From the NCBI GenBank assembly GCA_036746235.1, contig DAIOEN010000006.1:16951-80950 (forward strand): a stretch of DNA of 64,000 bases, in the 5' to 3' direction. Below the pieces are notes generated by a model that was not told the DNA's origin, made no database searches, and saw nothing but the letters and a program-made list of their open reading frames with translations. Each line of letters begins with the position of its first letter. Positions within the stretch are counted from its first letter, which is position 1. The translations under genes were made by a program, and so were the position numbers. The DNA is from CALARM01 sp036746235 (lineage in GTDB: Bacteria > Vulcanimicrobiota > SpSt-956 > JAKJGF01). Positions 18,737 through 27,384 of the stretch are shown here, in pieces.

Positions 18737-20647
18737 TTATGTATCTCCTGTAAAAACAATATCTTCCCCTTCGAGCATCTTTAGCTCATCATATTTAAGC
18801 CTTTTCTTCATATCACTTATTCTTTTTACTATTTCTTTTCTGTCTTCTGCATCACATAGTTTCAGGTAAATATACATTTCCTTTACAGCTTTGAAAAAAT
18901 CACCTTTTTTCTGATAAAGCACTCCCAGGTTACGATGGGCCTCTGCAATGGAAGGATCAAGTTCTATGGCTTTATAGTAACTTTCCTGTGCATCAAGAAG
19001 CCTGTTCATATCATTATAGACTGCTCCGAGATTTGAATATGCTATGGCATAATCTTCTTTTAAATTAATAGCTTCTTTGTAATGGTTAAGGGCTTCATGA
19101 AAGATCTTAAGTCTGTAGAAAATATTACCAAGATAAAGATGGACCTCCGGGTCGGCTAAATTCTTATTTACGGCAATCTTAAAATATTCCTGAGCCTTCT
19201 TTAATTTTTGAAGGTCATAATAGACAAGGCCAAGTTGAAAATAAACTTCTCCTCTATCAAAACCACCCGTGATAGCCATGTCAAAATTTTTTATGGCATC
19301 ATTGTATTGTTTCATTTCTTTATGGATAATACCAATTCTGTAGTAAGCTTCTGAGAAATCATTTTTTATATTTAAAATATTTAAATACTGTGCAATGGAA
19401 CCTTCAAAATCACCTTTATTAAACAATATCACGGCAATTCCTGACAGTGCCTGAATATTGGCAGGATCATATTTTAGGAGTTTCTTATATTCATTTTCAG
19501 CAAGAACAATAAGGCCTTTCTTTTCATAACTTATGGCCAAATTATAGCGGGCATCATGACAGGTCTGATCCAGTCTTATAGCTTTTTGATACTGTCTTAT
19601 GGATTCATCAATATTATCATGAGCAAATAAATATTTTCCAAGATTGACATAACAGTCAGGAGAATTGGGATTTAATCTGATTGCTTCTTCAAGGTTCTTT
19701 AACTCCCTGTCCTCTTCGACTGCCAGCGCTATTCCTTCCGATGCAATTATAGCACCTTCTCCGGTAATTTTAGTTTCAGAAACATCATCCAGTAAATCCA
19801 GAATTTCTTTCTTTTCTCCGGGAGAAAGTTCCTGTTCTTCACAGATACGGGCAAGGCTCGCCTTTGCCTGAGGTAAATCCTTATTCAGTGCAACTGCTTT
19901 TTTAAAGCTATCCCTGGAACTTACATAATCTCCTTTAATATAATAAATTGTACCCAGATTGGAATAGGCCTCTGCATAATCAGGATCTATAGTTATAGCT
20001 TTACGAAAAGACTCTATGGCTTTATTGTACTGCCTTGTTTCTTCATAAAGCACTCCCAGATTGGAAAAAGCAATTGCATTGGAAGAGTCATAACGTAAAG
20101 CCTGCTGTATTTTTTTTATACCTTCAGTATAACGGGAGAGTTTACCGCAGGCATAGGCAAAATTAATATAGGCCTGAATGCAATCAGGTTTTATCTTTAT
20201 AGCTTTTTCGCATTCCTCTTTCATCTCTTCGTACATCTCTCTGACACCATATATATGGGCAATATTAATATGAGCTTCTGCCAGAGTGGGATCTATCTCA
20301 AGGGCATGGCGAAATTGTAATATTGCTTCATCCATACGTCCCTGTCTGCTGTACAGAACACCAAGATTACAGTAAGCGCCTGAGAGGGATGGATTTAAAA
20401 CTATAGCTCTGGAAAGATATTCACCTGCTTTATCATATTCTTTAATCATAAGAAAAATATAGCCGAGATTGGCAAATATCTCCGGTGAAGAAGGATTAAT
20501 TACAACGGCCTTCTCAAGTTCTTCTATAGCACGTTCATAATGGCCTTCTTTTGCATAGAGAACTCCTAAACTGGCATGACCGTTAAATAATTCTTCCTTA
20601 TCTCTGCCTTTGTTATTGGATTTTGATAAAGAAGGATCTTTTGCCAT
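18737..20647 (-). CDS. TPR-repeat protein, paralogue of the TPR part of the adjacent kinase
   Basis: 636 residues, ATG start, weak AGGTGA upstream. It is nearly all TPR (about residues 20-600, some 16 units), split in the middle by a linker rich in Glu/Lys with KKEILDLLDDV. There is no signal peptide or membrane helix, so it is cytoplasmic. The kinase gene starting at 23546 has the same TPR layout, including an equivalent linker (KQEVLKLLA) and near-identical final units (RNLGVLYQKKG). One gene is therefore a duplicate of the other with the kinase lost or gained. It lies 52 bp downstream of the kinase and is likely in its operon. It may compete for or extend the kinase's protein partners. Confidence 0.8.
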   Translation of the reverse strand: MAKDPSLSKSNNKGRDKEELFNGHASLGVLYAKEGHYERAIEELEKAVVINPSSPEIFANLGYIFLMIKEYDKAGEYLSRAIVLNPSLSGAYCNLGVLYSRQGRMDEAILQFRHALEIDPTLAEAHINIAHIYGVREMYEEMKEECEKAIKIKPDCIQAYINFAYACGKLSRYTEGIKKIQQALRYDSSNAIAFSNLGVLYEETRQYNKAIESFRKAITIDPDYAEAYSNLGTIYYIKGDYVSSRDSFKKAVALNKDLPQAKASLARICEEQELSPGEKKEILDLLDDVSETKITGEGAIIASEGIALAVEEDRELKNLEEAIRLNPNSPDCYVNLGKYLFAHDNIDESIRQYQKAIRLDQTCHDARYNLAISYEKKGLIVLAENEYKKLLKYDPANIQALSGIAVILFNKGDFEGSIAQYLNILNIKNDFSEAYYRIGIIHKEMKQYNDAIKNFDMAITGGFDRGEVYFQLGLVYYDLQKLKKAQEYFKIAVNKNLADPEVHLYLGNIFYRLKIFHEALNHYKEAINLKEDYAIAYSNLGAVYNDMNRLLDAQESYYKAIELDPSIAEAHRNLGVLYQKKGDFFKAVKEMYIYLKLCDAEDRKEIVKRISDMKKRLKYDELKMLEGEDIVFTGDT

Positions 20648-20699
20648 AGAATTATGTCACCTGCAATTTTTCTATACTCCGGGGAAATCAATAAAACAA

Positions 20700-23546
20700 T
20701 CACCTTCCGGCTCTTAGTGATTGTTTGATTTTATATTCCATATCCTTTATTCTTTTTCTGATTTCCCTGCTGTCTTCCGGTTCACCGAGGCTCAAATATA
20801 TTTCCATTTCATCTATAGCCTTAAGAAACTCTCCTTTTTTCTGATAAAGGACTCCAAGATTACGATGGGCTTCCGCTATATTTCTGTCCAGTTGTAAAGC
20901 TCTATAATAATAATCTTCTGCCTTATCAAGCATATTTAAATCATTATATACTGCACCCAGATTTGAATAGGCTATGGCATAGTCAGATTTCAGCTGTACA
21001 ACCTCTTCATACTGCCACATGGCTTCGTGTAATAATTTCTTTCTGTAATATATATTCCCGAGATATAAATGAGCCTCAGGATAGGTCAAATTCCTGCTTA
21101 TAGCAATTTTAAGATATTCTTCGGCTTTATCATAGAGGTGCTCCTGTTCATAATAAATCATTGCAAGGTTAAAATAAAGATCTGAAGAGGTAAATCCCAT
21201 TTCAAGAGCTTTTTCCAGGGAAGTTTTCGCAGATTTATATTTCTTTAATCCCATATATGACATACCCAGTCCATAATGGGCTTCCGGAATATCATTTTTT
21301 ATGGTAATCAGATTTGAATAATTTACAGAAGAACTCTCGAAATCCTTTTTCATAAGGAGTAATTTTCCCAGGTGTAAATATGCTTCAATATGGGAAGGCT
21401 GATTTTTTATCACTTTCCTGTATTCTGTATCTGCAAGGCAGTTAAGCCCTTTTTTCTCATAGGCCTGTGCCAGATAAAAATGGCCGTCTATTCCGGAAGG
21501 TTCGATACGAATAGCCCTCTGATAATGTCTGATACCTTCATCCATATTGCCATGGTCAATATAATAACGTCCGAGTTCGATATAAGGGGCAGGTTCATTC
21601 GGTATGACGGTTATCTGGGCTTCCAGTCTCCTTTTTTTATCTTCCTCTCCCTTTTTGTCCTGAAATGTTACAAATCCCTGTTCCTCATCATTATCTTCAG
21701 GTGAAAGAACATTGGGCGACAGAGCCAGATCTTCATTGGTGAATACTATTTTTTCAGGAGCAGTAGCCAGTAATTTAAGTACTTCCTGTTTTTCTTTTTC
21801 GTTTACCTTCTGTTCTTTACAGAGTCTCGCAAGATTGGCTTTTGCCTGCATAAATTCAGGATTTAGCTCTACGGCTTTCTTAAAGCTTTCTCTTGATTTA
21901 TCGAAATCTCCTTTTTTATAATAAACTATACCCATGTTGGAATAAGCTTCGGCGTAATCAGGCTCTATAGAAATAGCTTTATTAAAAGATTCTATTGCTT
22001 TATCATACTGTTTATTTTCTCCGTAAAGAACACCAAGATTCGAATGGGCAAAGGCACTTGAAGAATCAAAAAGGATTGCTTTTTCCAATCTTTTTATACC
22101 TTTATCATAAGAGCCTGTTTTACCGCAGCCATAGGCATAATTTATATAGGCTTCCATACATTCAGGTTTTTTTCTTATGGCTTTCTCACATTCCTCTATC
22201 ATTTCTTTGTACATATGCCTGTTCCCGTATATATGAGCTATATTAATATGAGCATGGGCAAGAGAATTATCCATTGTGAGTGCTTTCTGAAAGTGCTTTA
22301 TCGCTTCTTCCATCATACCTTTTCTGTTATATAAAACACCGAGATTGCAGTAAGCTCCTGAGAGTTTCGGATTTAACTCTATGGCTTTATTAAAATATTC
22401 CAGAGCCATATCATAATCTTTAACCATAAGGGAAACATAGCCGAGATTGGAATATACCTCTGGTGACGACGGGTCCAGAATAATAGCCTGTTCAAATTCT
22501 TCCATTGCCCTGTCATAACTGCCTTCTTTCGCATAAAGAACTCCCAGATTCGAATGAGCCTTTGCAAGATCTGCAGACTCTTTACCTTTATGTTCCGATT
22601 TATGCCTTGTTTTCTGTTTTATGGAGACAGGAGAAGCCTGTTTCTTACCAACACAAAGAAGAGCTGTTTTCAGTTCATCGGCCGACTTATAACGATCTTC
22701 AATTACAAATTCCAGAGATTTCATGACAATCTGTTCCGTAAGAACTGAAATAGAGGGATTTAATTTTCTAACCGCTTCAAATTCAAAAGGTACTACAGGG
22801 AATTTACCTGTAAGGAGATGATGCATTGTAGCACCAAGAGCATAAATATCACTCTGAGGTCTTGGTTTACCTTCATATTGTTCAGGAGGAGAATAACCTA
22901 CAGTGCCTATAATGGTCTTTGCGGTAGTCGTGAGACCATGCTCTACAGGTCTTGCAATACCGAAGTCAACCAGTATAGCCATATTATCACTTCTCCTTAT
23001 AACAATATTTGCCGGTTTTATATCCCTGTAAATAACCACCGGTTTATGATTATGAAGATAATCAAGTACAGAACAGATTTGTATGGCCCATTCAATTACT
23101 TTACCTTCGGCAAGTCCGGGATGACCTTCTTTTTCAAGTATAGCTTCAAGATCTACTCCTTCTATATAATCCATTATCATAAAATAATTATCAAAATCAT
23201 AAAAATAATCACTTACTCTCGGCAGATTGGGATGTGATAGTTTTGCAAGTAAACCTGCCTCACGTTCAAACCTGGCAATAAGGATTTCATCACTTTCTTC
23301 ATAAGATTCATCTATAAAAAGTTCTTTAATGGCAATAGTTTTGCCTGTCATATCTTCTCCGATATAAACGGCACCCATTCCGCCTGTTTTAATCAACCTG
23401 ACAACCTGATAAGAATTCTTTATAACTGTACCGGGTGCCAGAGTACCATCAGACGAGTATCTGGAAATAGATGAGCCGCAGGAAATACAATTTTCTTTGT
23501 CAGAATTATTGGAATGTCCGCAATTTGGACAGGAAATAAGCTCCAT
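20700..23546 (-). CDS. Hanks-type Ser/Thr protein kinase with N-terminal zinc ribbon and C-terminal TPR solenoid
   Basis: 948 residues, ATG start with AGAGGT upstream. A zinc ribbon has four cysteines at 6, 9, 20 and 23. The kinase domain, about 45-310, has the glycine loop GGMGAVY, the lysine in TIAIKEL, the catalytic loop YRDIKPAN, DFGIA and SPPEQYEG. All key residues are present, so it should be active. From about 330 to 940 it is TPR repeats. There is no clear membrane helix, so unlike PknB-type receptors it is probably cytoplasmic, taking input through the TPRs or ribbon. It forms an apparent operon with the TPR gene at 18737-20647. Confidence 0.88.
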   Translation of the reverse strand: MELISCPNCGHSNNSDKENCISCGSSISRYSSDGTLAPGTVIKNSYQVVRLIKTGGMGAVYIGEDMTGKTIAIKELFIDESYEESDEILIARFEREAGLLAKLSHPNLPRVSDYFYDFDNYFMIMDYIEGVDLEAILEKEGHPGLAEGKVIEWAIQICSVLDYLHNHKPVVIYRDIKPANIVIRRSDNMAILVDFGIARPVEHGLTTTAKTIIGTVGYSPPEQYEGKPRPQSDIYALGATMHHLLTGKFPVVPFEFEAVRKLNPSISVLTEQIVMKSLEFVIEDRYKSADELKTALLCVGKKQASPVSIKQKTRHKSEHKGKESADLAKAHSNLGVLYAKEGSYDRAMEEFEQAIILDPSSPEVYSNLGYVSLMVKDYDMALEYFNKAIELNPKLSGAYCNLGVLYNRKGMMEEAIKHFQKALTMDNSLAHAHINIAHIYGNRHMYKEMIEECEKAIRKKPECMEAYINYAYGCGKTGSYDKGIKRLEKAILFDSSSAFAHSNLGVLYGENKQYDKAIESFNKAISIEPDYAEAYSNMGIVYYKKGDFDKSRESFKKAVELNPEFMQAKANLARLCKEQKVNEKEKQEVLKLLATAPEKIVFTNEDLALSPNVLSPEDNDEEQGFVTFQDKKGEEDKKRRLEAQITVIPNEPAPYIELGRYYIDHGNMDEGIRHYQRAIRIEPSGIDGHFYLAQAYEKKGLNCLADTEYRKVIKNQPSHIEAYLHLGKLLLMKKDFESSSVNYSNLITIKNDIPEAHYGLGMSYMGLKKYKSAKTSLEKALEMGFTSSDLYFNLAMIYYEQEHLYDKAEEYLKIAISRNLTYPEAHLYLGNIYYRKKLLHEAMWQYEEVVQLKSDYAIAYSNLGAVYNDLNMLDKAEDYYYRALQLDRNIAEAHRNLGVLYQKKGEFLKAIDEMEIYLSLGEPEDSREIRKRIKDMEYKIKQSLRAGR

Positions 23547-23570
23547 AATACCTCTAAAATTATTTAAATC

Positions 23571-23605
23571 GTAACGCGTAACGCGTAACGCGTAACGCGT
23601 AACGG
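23571..23605 (+). repeat. GTNANNN heptamer array, 5 units (GTAACGC type)
   Basis: Four GTAACGC units and one GTAACGG, bracketed by AAATC and GATTT. The array at 4137-4164 has the same bracket. Confidence 0.85.
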
Positions 23606-23637
23606 ATCACGATTTAATAAGTTAAACTCTAGAAATT

Positions 23638-23666
23638 ATATTAACTGAAATTAGATTAAAAGTCAA
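23638..23666 (-). promoter_or_regulatory. Possible sigma-70 promoter for the zinc-ribbon kinase
   Basis: Minus strand TTGACT, 17 bases, TAATAT, with TATAAT three bases further on. A transcript starting here would carry the GTAACGC heptamers in its leader. Confidence 0.35.
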
Positions 23667-23674
23667 TTAAAATG

Positions 23675-23749
23675 GTGAAAAGTGAGTAGTGAGTAGTAAA
23701 AATCAAGTAAAATAACGTTTTTTTCACTTTTCACTTTTCACTTTTCACT
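23675..23749 (+). repeat. GTNANNN inverted heptamer pair (GTGAGTA/GTGAAAA type)
   Basis: Left arm GTGAAAA, GTGAGTA, GTGAGTA, GTAAAAA; right arm four TTTCACT units. It lies between the kinase start and the dacB stop. Confidence 0.85.
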
Positions 23750-23765
23750 CTGCTTACATCACACT

Positions 23766-25214
23766 TCAGATAGGCTTTTTACATGATGCCAGCACCGTAA
23801 CTATTCTATCTTCTCCGTCTTTTGCAGCCCATTCCGGCACATTATTACTGACTATAGAAAAAACCAGTGATTGGCCGTAAGAAGTTGTCACATAACCTGA
23901 AAGGGCTGACACTCCGTTAAGGGTACCTGTCTTACCTTTAAGATTTCCCTTTGCGCCGGTCCCTCTGAGCCTTTTTTTTAAAGTACCGTCCACACCTGCT
24001 ACAGAAAGACTGTCCATAAAACTTTTACGAAATTCCGACCTGTACATAAAGGTAAGAATATCTACAATTATGCGGACAGTCACGCGATTTTCCGCAGAAA
24101 GTCCTGAACCGTCAACCATAGTAAGACCTTTTATATCTGTGCCGATATAACCAAGAAATCCTTTTACAATACTGCTTCCATTTTCTGAGGTTCCATAACC
24201 ATTATAGATACCTCCGATAGTCTTCAGGAGCATTTCTGCAGAAAGATTATCGCTTTCTTTATTTATATAGGCTATCGCCTGAGGCAGAGGAGGTGACTTA
24301 TGAGAGCACAGCATAACCAGTTCATTTCTCTTATAACTTTCTTTTTTCAGGTCTATAAGTCTTACATGTCCTTTTAATTTTATGCCCTTATCTTTCAAAA
24401 TTCTTGCAAAAGCAGAGGCAGTATAAAGGGCAGGCTGATGAACATTTACATAGGTTTCCATTGTAGAATAGGTGACAGGTATAGAACCGGCTATGGTGAT
24501 TTTATTGCTATTTTCACCGGGATAGACAGAAATAGTTTCATCATTATGAGAAGTTACTGTATTATTAACTATACTGAATATACCTGCAGGAGGGAATAAA
24601 GTGATAATAGCAGGAAGACCGGAAGATTTACCGGGAGCAATCCTGACATCAACAACATTTTCATTCAGAGAAAGAGGACTTATTTCAGCACTGTAAGATT
24701 CGAATTTATATTCATCTTTCCAGCCTTTTCCTCTCAGATTTCTGTCAAAAAAACTATCATCTGCTATTAAATCTCCTTCTATAATTCTTATACCCTGTAA
24801 ATAAAGATTCTGTGCCATATCTTCGAAGATCTTTACAGGAGGTTTATGGAAATAAACACAGTGTGTCGGATCTCCGTTACTGTAAATAATTAAGTCTCCT
24901 TCTACCTTGCCATTACTGACATTTCCGTAAATATTCGTATCGAAACGAAAATTATCGGTCAATTTATAAAGGGCTGTAGCAGTAGTAAAAATCTTCATAT
25001 TAGATGCCGGAGCAAGAGACAGGTCTTTATTATAATCATATATAACTTCACCGGTTTTCAGAGATTTTATATAAACAGAAACTTTCCCGCCATAAAAAGA
25101 AGGATCTGAAAGGATATAATCTATATTAGATTGAATATATTCCTTTCCACCTGCAAAAGAAGGATTTGATGATAGATAAAGCAGGATAAAAAGAATAATG
25201 TAAAATTTTCTCAT
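23766..25214 (-). CDS. dacB: D-alanyl-D-alanine carboxypeptidase/endopeptidase, PBP4 type (peptidase S13)
   Basis: 482 residues, ATG after CAGGAGGT. A signal peptide spans about 1-21 (cut after SFA). The three penicillin-binding motifs are present: SxxK as SNMK at 71-74, SxN as SDN in ESDNLSAE, and KTG in GKTGTLNG near the C-terminus. Size and motif order fit S13 enzymes, which trim or cut D-Ala-containing peptidoglycan peptides in the periplasm. It looks complete and active and is flanked by heptamer arrays on both sides. Confidence 0.9.
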   Translation of the reverse strand: MRKFYIILFILLYLSSNPSFAGGKEYIQSNIDYILSDPSFYGGKVSVYIKSLKTGEVIYDYNKDLSLAPASNMKIFTTATALYKLTDNFRFDTNIYGNVSNGKVEGDLIIYSNGDPTHCVYFHKPPVKIFEDMAQNLYLQGIRIIEGDLIADDSFFDRNLRGKGWKDEYKFESYSAEISPLSLNENVVDVRIAPGKSSGLPAIITLFPPAGIFSIVNNTVTSHNDETISVYPGENSNKITIAGSIPVTYSTMETYVNVHQPALYTASAFARILKDKGIKLKGHVRLIDLKKESYKRNELVMLCSHKSPPLPQAIAYINKESDNLSAEMLLKTIGGIYNGYGTSENGSSIVKGFLGYIGTDIKGLTMVDGSGLSAENRVTVRIIVDILTFMYRSEFRKSFMDSLSVAGVDGTLKKRLRGTGAKGNLKGKTGTLNGVSALSGYVTTSYGQSLVFSIVSNNVPEWAAKDGEDRIVTVLASCKKPI

Positions 25215-25232
25215 ACATACCTCCTGAAAATA

Positions 25233-25284
25233 GTGAGTAGTGAGTAGTGAATGGTGTAGATGTTAACCACTCGTTGCTCACTGT
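25233..25284 (+). repeat. GTNANNN inverted heptamer pair (GTGAGTA type)
   Basis: Left arm GTGAGTA, GTGAGTA, GTGAATG, GTGTAGA; right arm CACTCGT, TGCTCAC. It lies immediately upstream of dacB, so it would be in the dacB leader. Confidence 0.7.
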
Positions 25285-25405
25285 ATTTTATATCACTTTT
25301 AGAATCAGTGCAAGATGTTATAATTATTTCGTGTTACAAAAAAAGGATTTCTAAGTTAGACGTAGAAAATTTCTCTTTCTGACAAAAAATATGTAAATAA
25401 TTCTT

Positions 25406-25440
25406 GCGTAACCCATTACGCATCAAGTATTACGCATCAC
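25406..25440 (+). repeat. Heptamer array, right-arm polarity (GCATNAC type)
   Basis: GCGTAAC, CCATTAC, GCATCAA, GTATTAC, GCATCAC. It ends 18 bp before the ATP-grasp start codon. Confidence 0.6.
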
Positions 25441-25458
25441 GAATCGAGAGGCCATGAG

Positions 25459-26433
25459 ATGAGTAAAACGAAAGAAAAAATTAAAAAGATAGGAATTCTT
25501 CACAGAGAAGAAGGGCCCATGCCTGACAGACTCATTGAAGAAATAAATAAAAAAGAGATAGAAGGAATAACTGCGGAACGGTGTAATATTCCGGAAATAC
25601 ATCCTGCAGAGCCATGCGAATATACGGTAATAATAGATAGAGCATCTCATTGTCTTCCATTTTTAAGGGAATATGTAAAAAATGCCCTTTTATCAGGTTG
25701 TTATGTAATAAACAACCCTTACAGGTTTGAGCCGGATAAATTTTTTGATTATACTGTAGCAAAAAGAACCGGTATAAACCTTCCCAGAACAGTGCTTCTT
25801 CCGTCAAAAACTTATAGAGTCGATCCATGTTATCGTCCTATAGGTCAGGAAGATCTTATGAATTTATCCTATCCTTTAAACTGGGATAAGATAACTTCTT
25901 ACATAGGATTTCCTGCAGTATTGAAACCGGCCCTCGGAGTAGGATGGAAACATCTGACAATAGTAAATAACTTTAACGAATTAATCGCTGCCTATGATCG
26001 TTCAGGTCATCATGTAATGATACTTCAGGAAAAAATTGAATATCAACATTTTGTCCGTACTTTTGTTCTGGGGAAAAAATATGTATGTCCTGTAAAATAT
26101 ATACCGGAAAAAAGAGAATATGTATGTGATCACAAACACCTGGGAAGAGAACTGGGGAAATATATCGTCAATACTTCTATAAAACTCTGTAAAGCCCTGG
26201 ACTATGATATGAATATTGTAGAATGGGCAATAAAAGACGGAACACCCTATGCCATCGACTTTACGGATCTGGTACCTGATGCAAATCCGCAATCCATAAC
26301 CCATTTTTATTATGAATGGTTTATAGAGCATATGACAAAAGTTGCTCTTGAATATGCCCTTCACACACCAAAATCCAGATGCTGGCCTTCAATAAATACC
26401 TTAATAGGCCAGACAGTAGAAAAATATTCGTGA
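25459..26433 (+). CDS. ATP-grasp domain protein
   Basis: 324 residues, ATG with GAGAGG upstream. A basic N-terminus leads to an alpha/beta domain, then an ATP-grasp fold. FPAVLKPALGVGWKH is the nucleotide-binding lysine and glycine loop, MILQEKIE the base-contacting strand, and IVEWAIKDGTPYAIDFTD the acidic metal-binding strand. ATP-grasp enzymes join a carboxylate to an amine or thiol through an acyl-phosphate. The substrate cannot be told from sequence. Its stop codon abuts the stop of the convergent glycine-zipper gene with no spacer. Confidence 0.7.
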   Translation: MSKTKEKIKKIGILHREEGPMPDRLIEEINKKEIEGITAERCNIPEIHPAEPCEYTVIIDRASHCLPFLREYVKNALLSGCYVINNPYRFEPDKFFDYTVAKRTGINLPRTVLLPSKTYRVDPCYRPIGQEDLMNLSYPLNWDKITSYIGFPAVLKPALGVGWKHLTIVNNFNELIAAYDRSGHHVMILQEKIEYQHFVRTFVLGKKYVCPVKYIPEKREYVCDHKHLGRELGKYIVNTSIKLCKALDYDMNIVEWAIKDGTPYAIDFTDLVPDANPQSITHFYYEWFIEHMTKVALEYALHTPKSRCWPSINTLIGQTVEKYS

Positions 26434-26994
26434 TTATTCTTCAATTATGGTCAGAGTCTGAGGTACACTGCTGTTGGTACCGTTATTTGTAGCTACCTTC
26501 GTCTGGCTCAGCCCGTTATCTACAGTAACTGTAGAAGTATTTGTCTGTACAGAGCCTGTGAAAGCTTTAAATTTATCAGAAAGTTTACCGGAAACTCCTT
26601 TAAGTTTTTCCTGGTTTGCAAGGAATGCTTCTTTTACTCCGCCATGTTTGGATATTTCGTTACCTGCATATATTCCGAGTGCTGCTCCCATAGGTCCGAG
26701 GGTCATCATACCTACTGTTGCTGCGACTCCCATAGTAACACCTTTTTTAACATCCAGTTCGCCGGCAGGGGGAGGTGGTGGCGTTTGAGTTACTTCCTGA
26801 ACATGGGTATCCTGTTTTACTTCAGGAGCAGATGAAATAGTTACACTATCTGTCTGTTTAGTTTCCGATGAACCTTTAAATCCTTCAACAAATTCATTTG
26901 ATTTGGCAGCAAGCTGACTGGTAGCTTTTTTAAGACCACTGCTTAACTGCCCTAACTGGGCACCCCATTTTTTAGTATCAATACTTCCGAGCAT
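26434..26994 (-). CDS. Hypothetical glycine-zipper protein 2
   Basis: 186 residues, ATG with AGGTGA upstream. Residues 1-85 are Ser/Thr/Lys/Gln-rich with a run of prolines. Residues about 88-125 form a Gly/Ala/Met hydrophobic stretch (MGVAATVGMMTLGPMGAALGI), followed by a Thr/Asn/Ser-rich tail. No signal peptide and no known family. It resembles the protein at 4578-5105 in layout rather than detailed sequence. Both are preceded by ATTTGTTTACAAAT. Function unknown. Confidence 0.7.
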   Translation of the reverse strand: MLGSIDTKKWGAQLGQLSSGLKKATSQLAAKSNEFVEGFKGSSETKQTDSVTISSAPEVKQDTHVQEVTQTPPPPPAGELDVKKGVTMGVAATVGMMTLGPMGAALGIYAGNEISKHGGVKEAFLANQEKLKGVSGKLSDKFKAFTGSVQTNTSTVTVDNGLSQTKVATNNGTNSSVPQTLTIIEE

Positions 26995-27057
26995 AAATAA
27001 ATCACCTCATTTTTCTTATAGATACTATAACACAGGGAAATTTATTTTAAAAGAAAA

Positions 27058-27071
27058 ATTTGTAAACAAAT
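27058..27071 (-). promoter_or_regulatory. Candidate operator ATTTGTTTACAAAT, second copy
   Basis: Read on the minus strand it is the same 14-mer as at 4389-4402, within GTTAACAATTTGTTTACAAAT. It lies about 65-77 bp upstream of the glycine-zipper gene start at 26994. Confidence 0.4.
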
Positions 27072-27093
27072 TGTTAACTTTTTGCCTTACTTA

Positions 27094-27171
27094 GAGACTA
27101 TCCGAAAAGTAGAGAGTCATCTTTCACAGACTCTGCTTGAACAGATCTAAAAGGACTTTTCGGACAGGTTC
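27094..27171. mobile_element. 78-bp inverted-repeat element (possible MITE remnant)
   Basis: The ends GAGACTATCCGAAAAGTAG and (reverse) GAACCTGTCCGAAAAGTCC match at 15 of 19 positions. An inner AGAGTC/GACTCT stem lies inside. TTA flanks both sides, as a 3-bp target duplication would. It could instead be a transcription terminator after the kinase gene. Confidence 0.45.
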
Positions 27172-27174
27172 TTA

Positions 27175-27384
27175 GTACCGTAACAGTTAAAAGGGTATCC
27201 GTAAAAAGCCTCTGCCTGGCAGGCTCTGGAGAAGAAAAATTCGTTTTTTCTATAGTATAAAAAATTAAATAAGGGTTAATTTATTGTCTGTAAAACAAAT
27301 TATATAAGGCAAATTATTTTTCTTCGTAAGAGCCTGTCAGGCAGAGGCTGATAAAATGGTTACTAATTTACCTGGAGCGGTAAT
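27175..27384 (-). mobile_element. 210-bp foldback (MITE-like) element, copy 2
   Basis: Reverse-orientation copy of 11931-12140, same length and roughly 94 percent identical by eye. Its inner arms read AGCCTCTGCC and GGCAGAGGCT, where copy 1 has AGCTTCTGCC and GGCAGAAGCT, so the change is compensated on both arms. Its end touches the stop codon of the kinase gene. Confidence 0.8.

Larger units (their letters stand above)
26995..27383. other. Intergenic region, 389 bp, with two small foldback elements
   Basis: It contains the ATTTGTTTACAAAT motif, a 78-bp inverted-repeat element (27094-27171) and foldback element A copy 2 (27175-27384). No coding frame was found. Confidence 0.75.
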
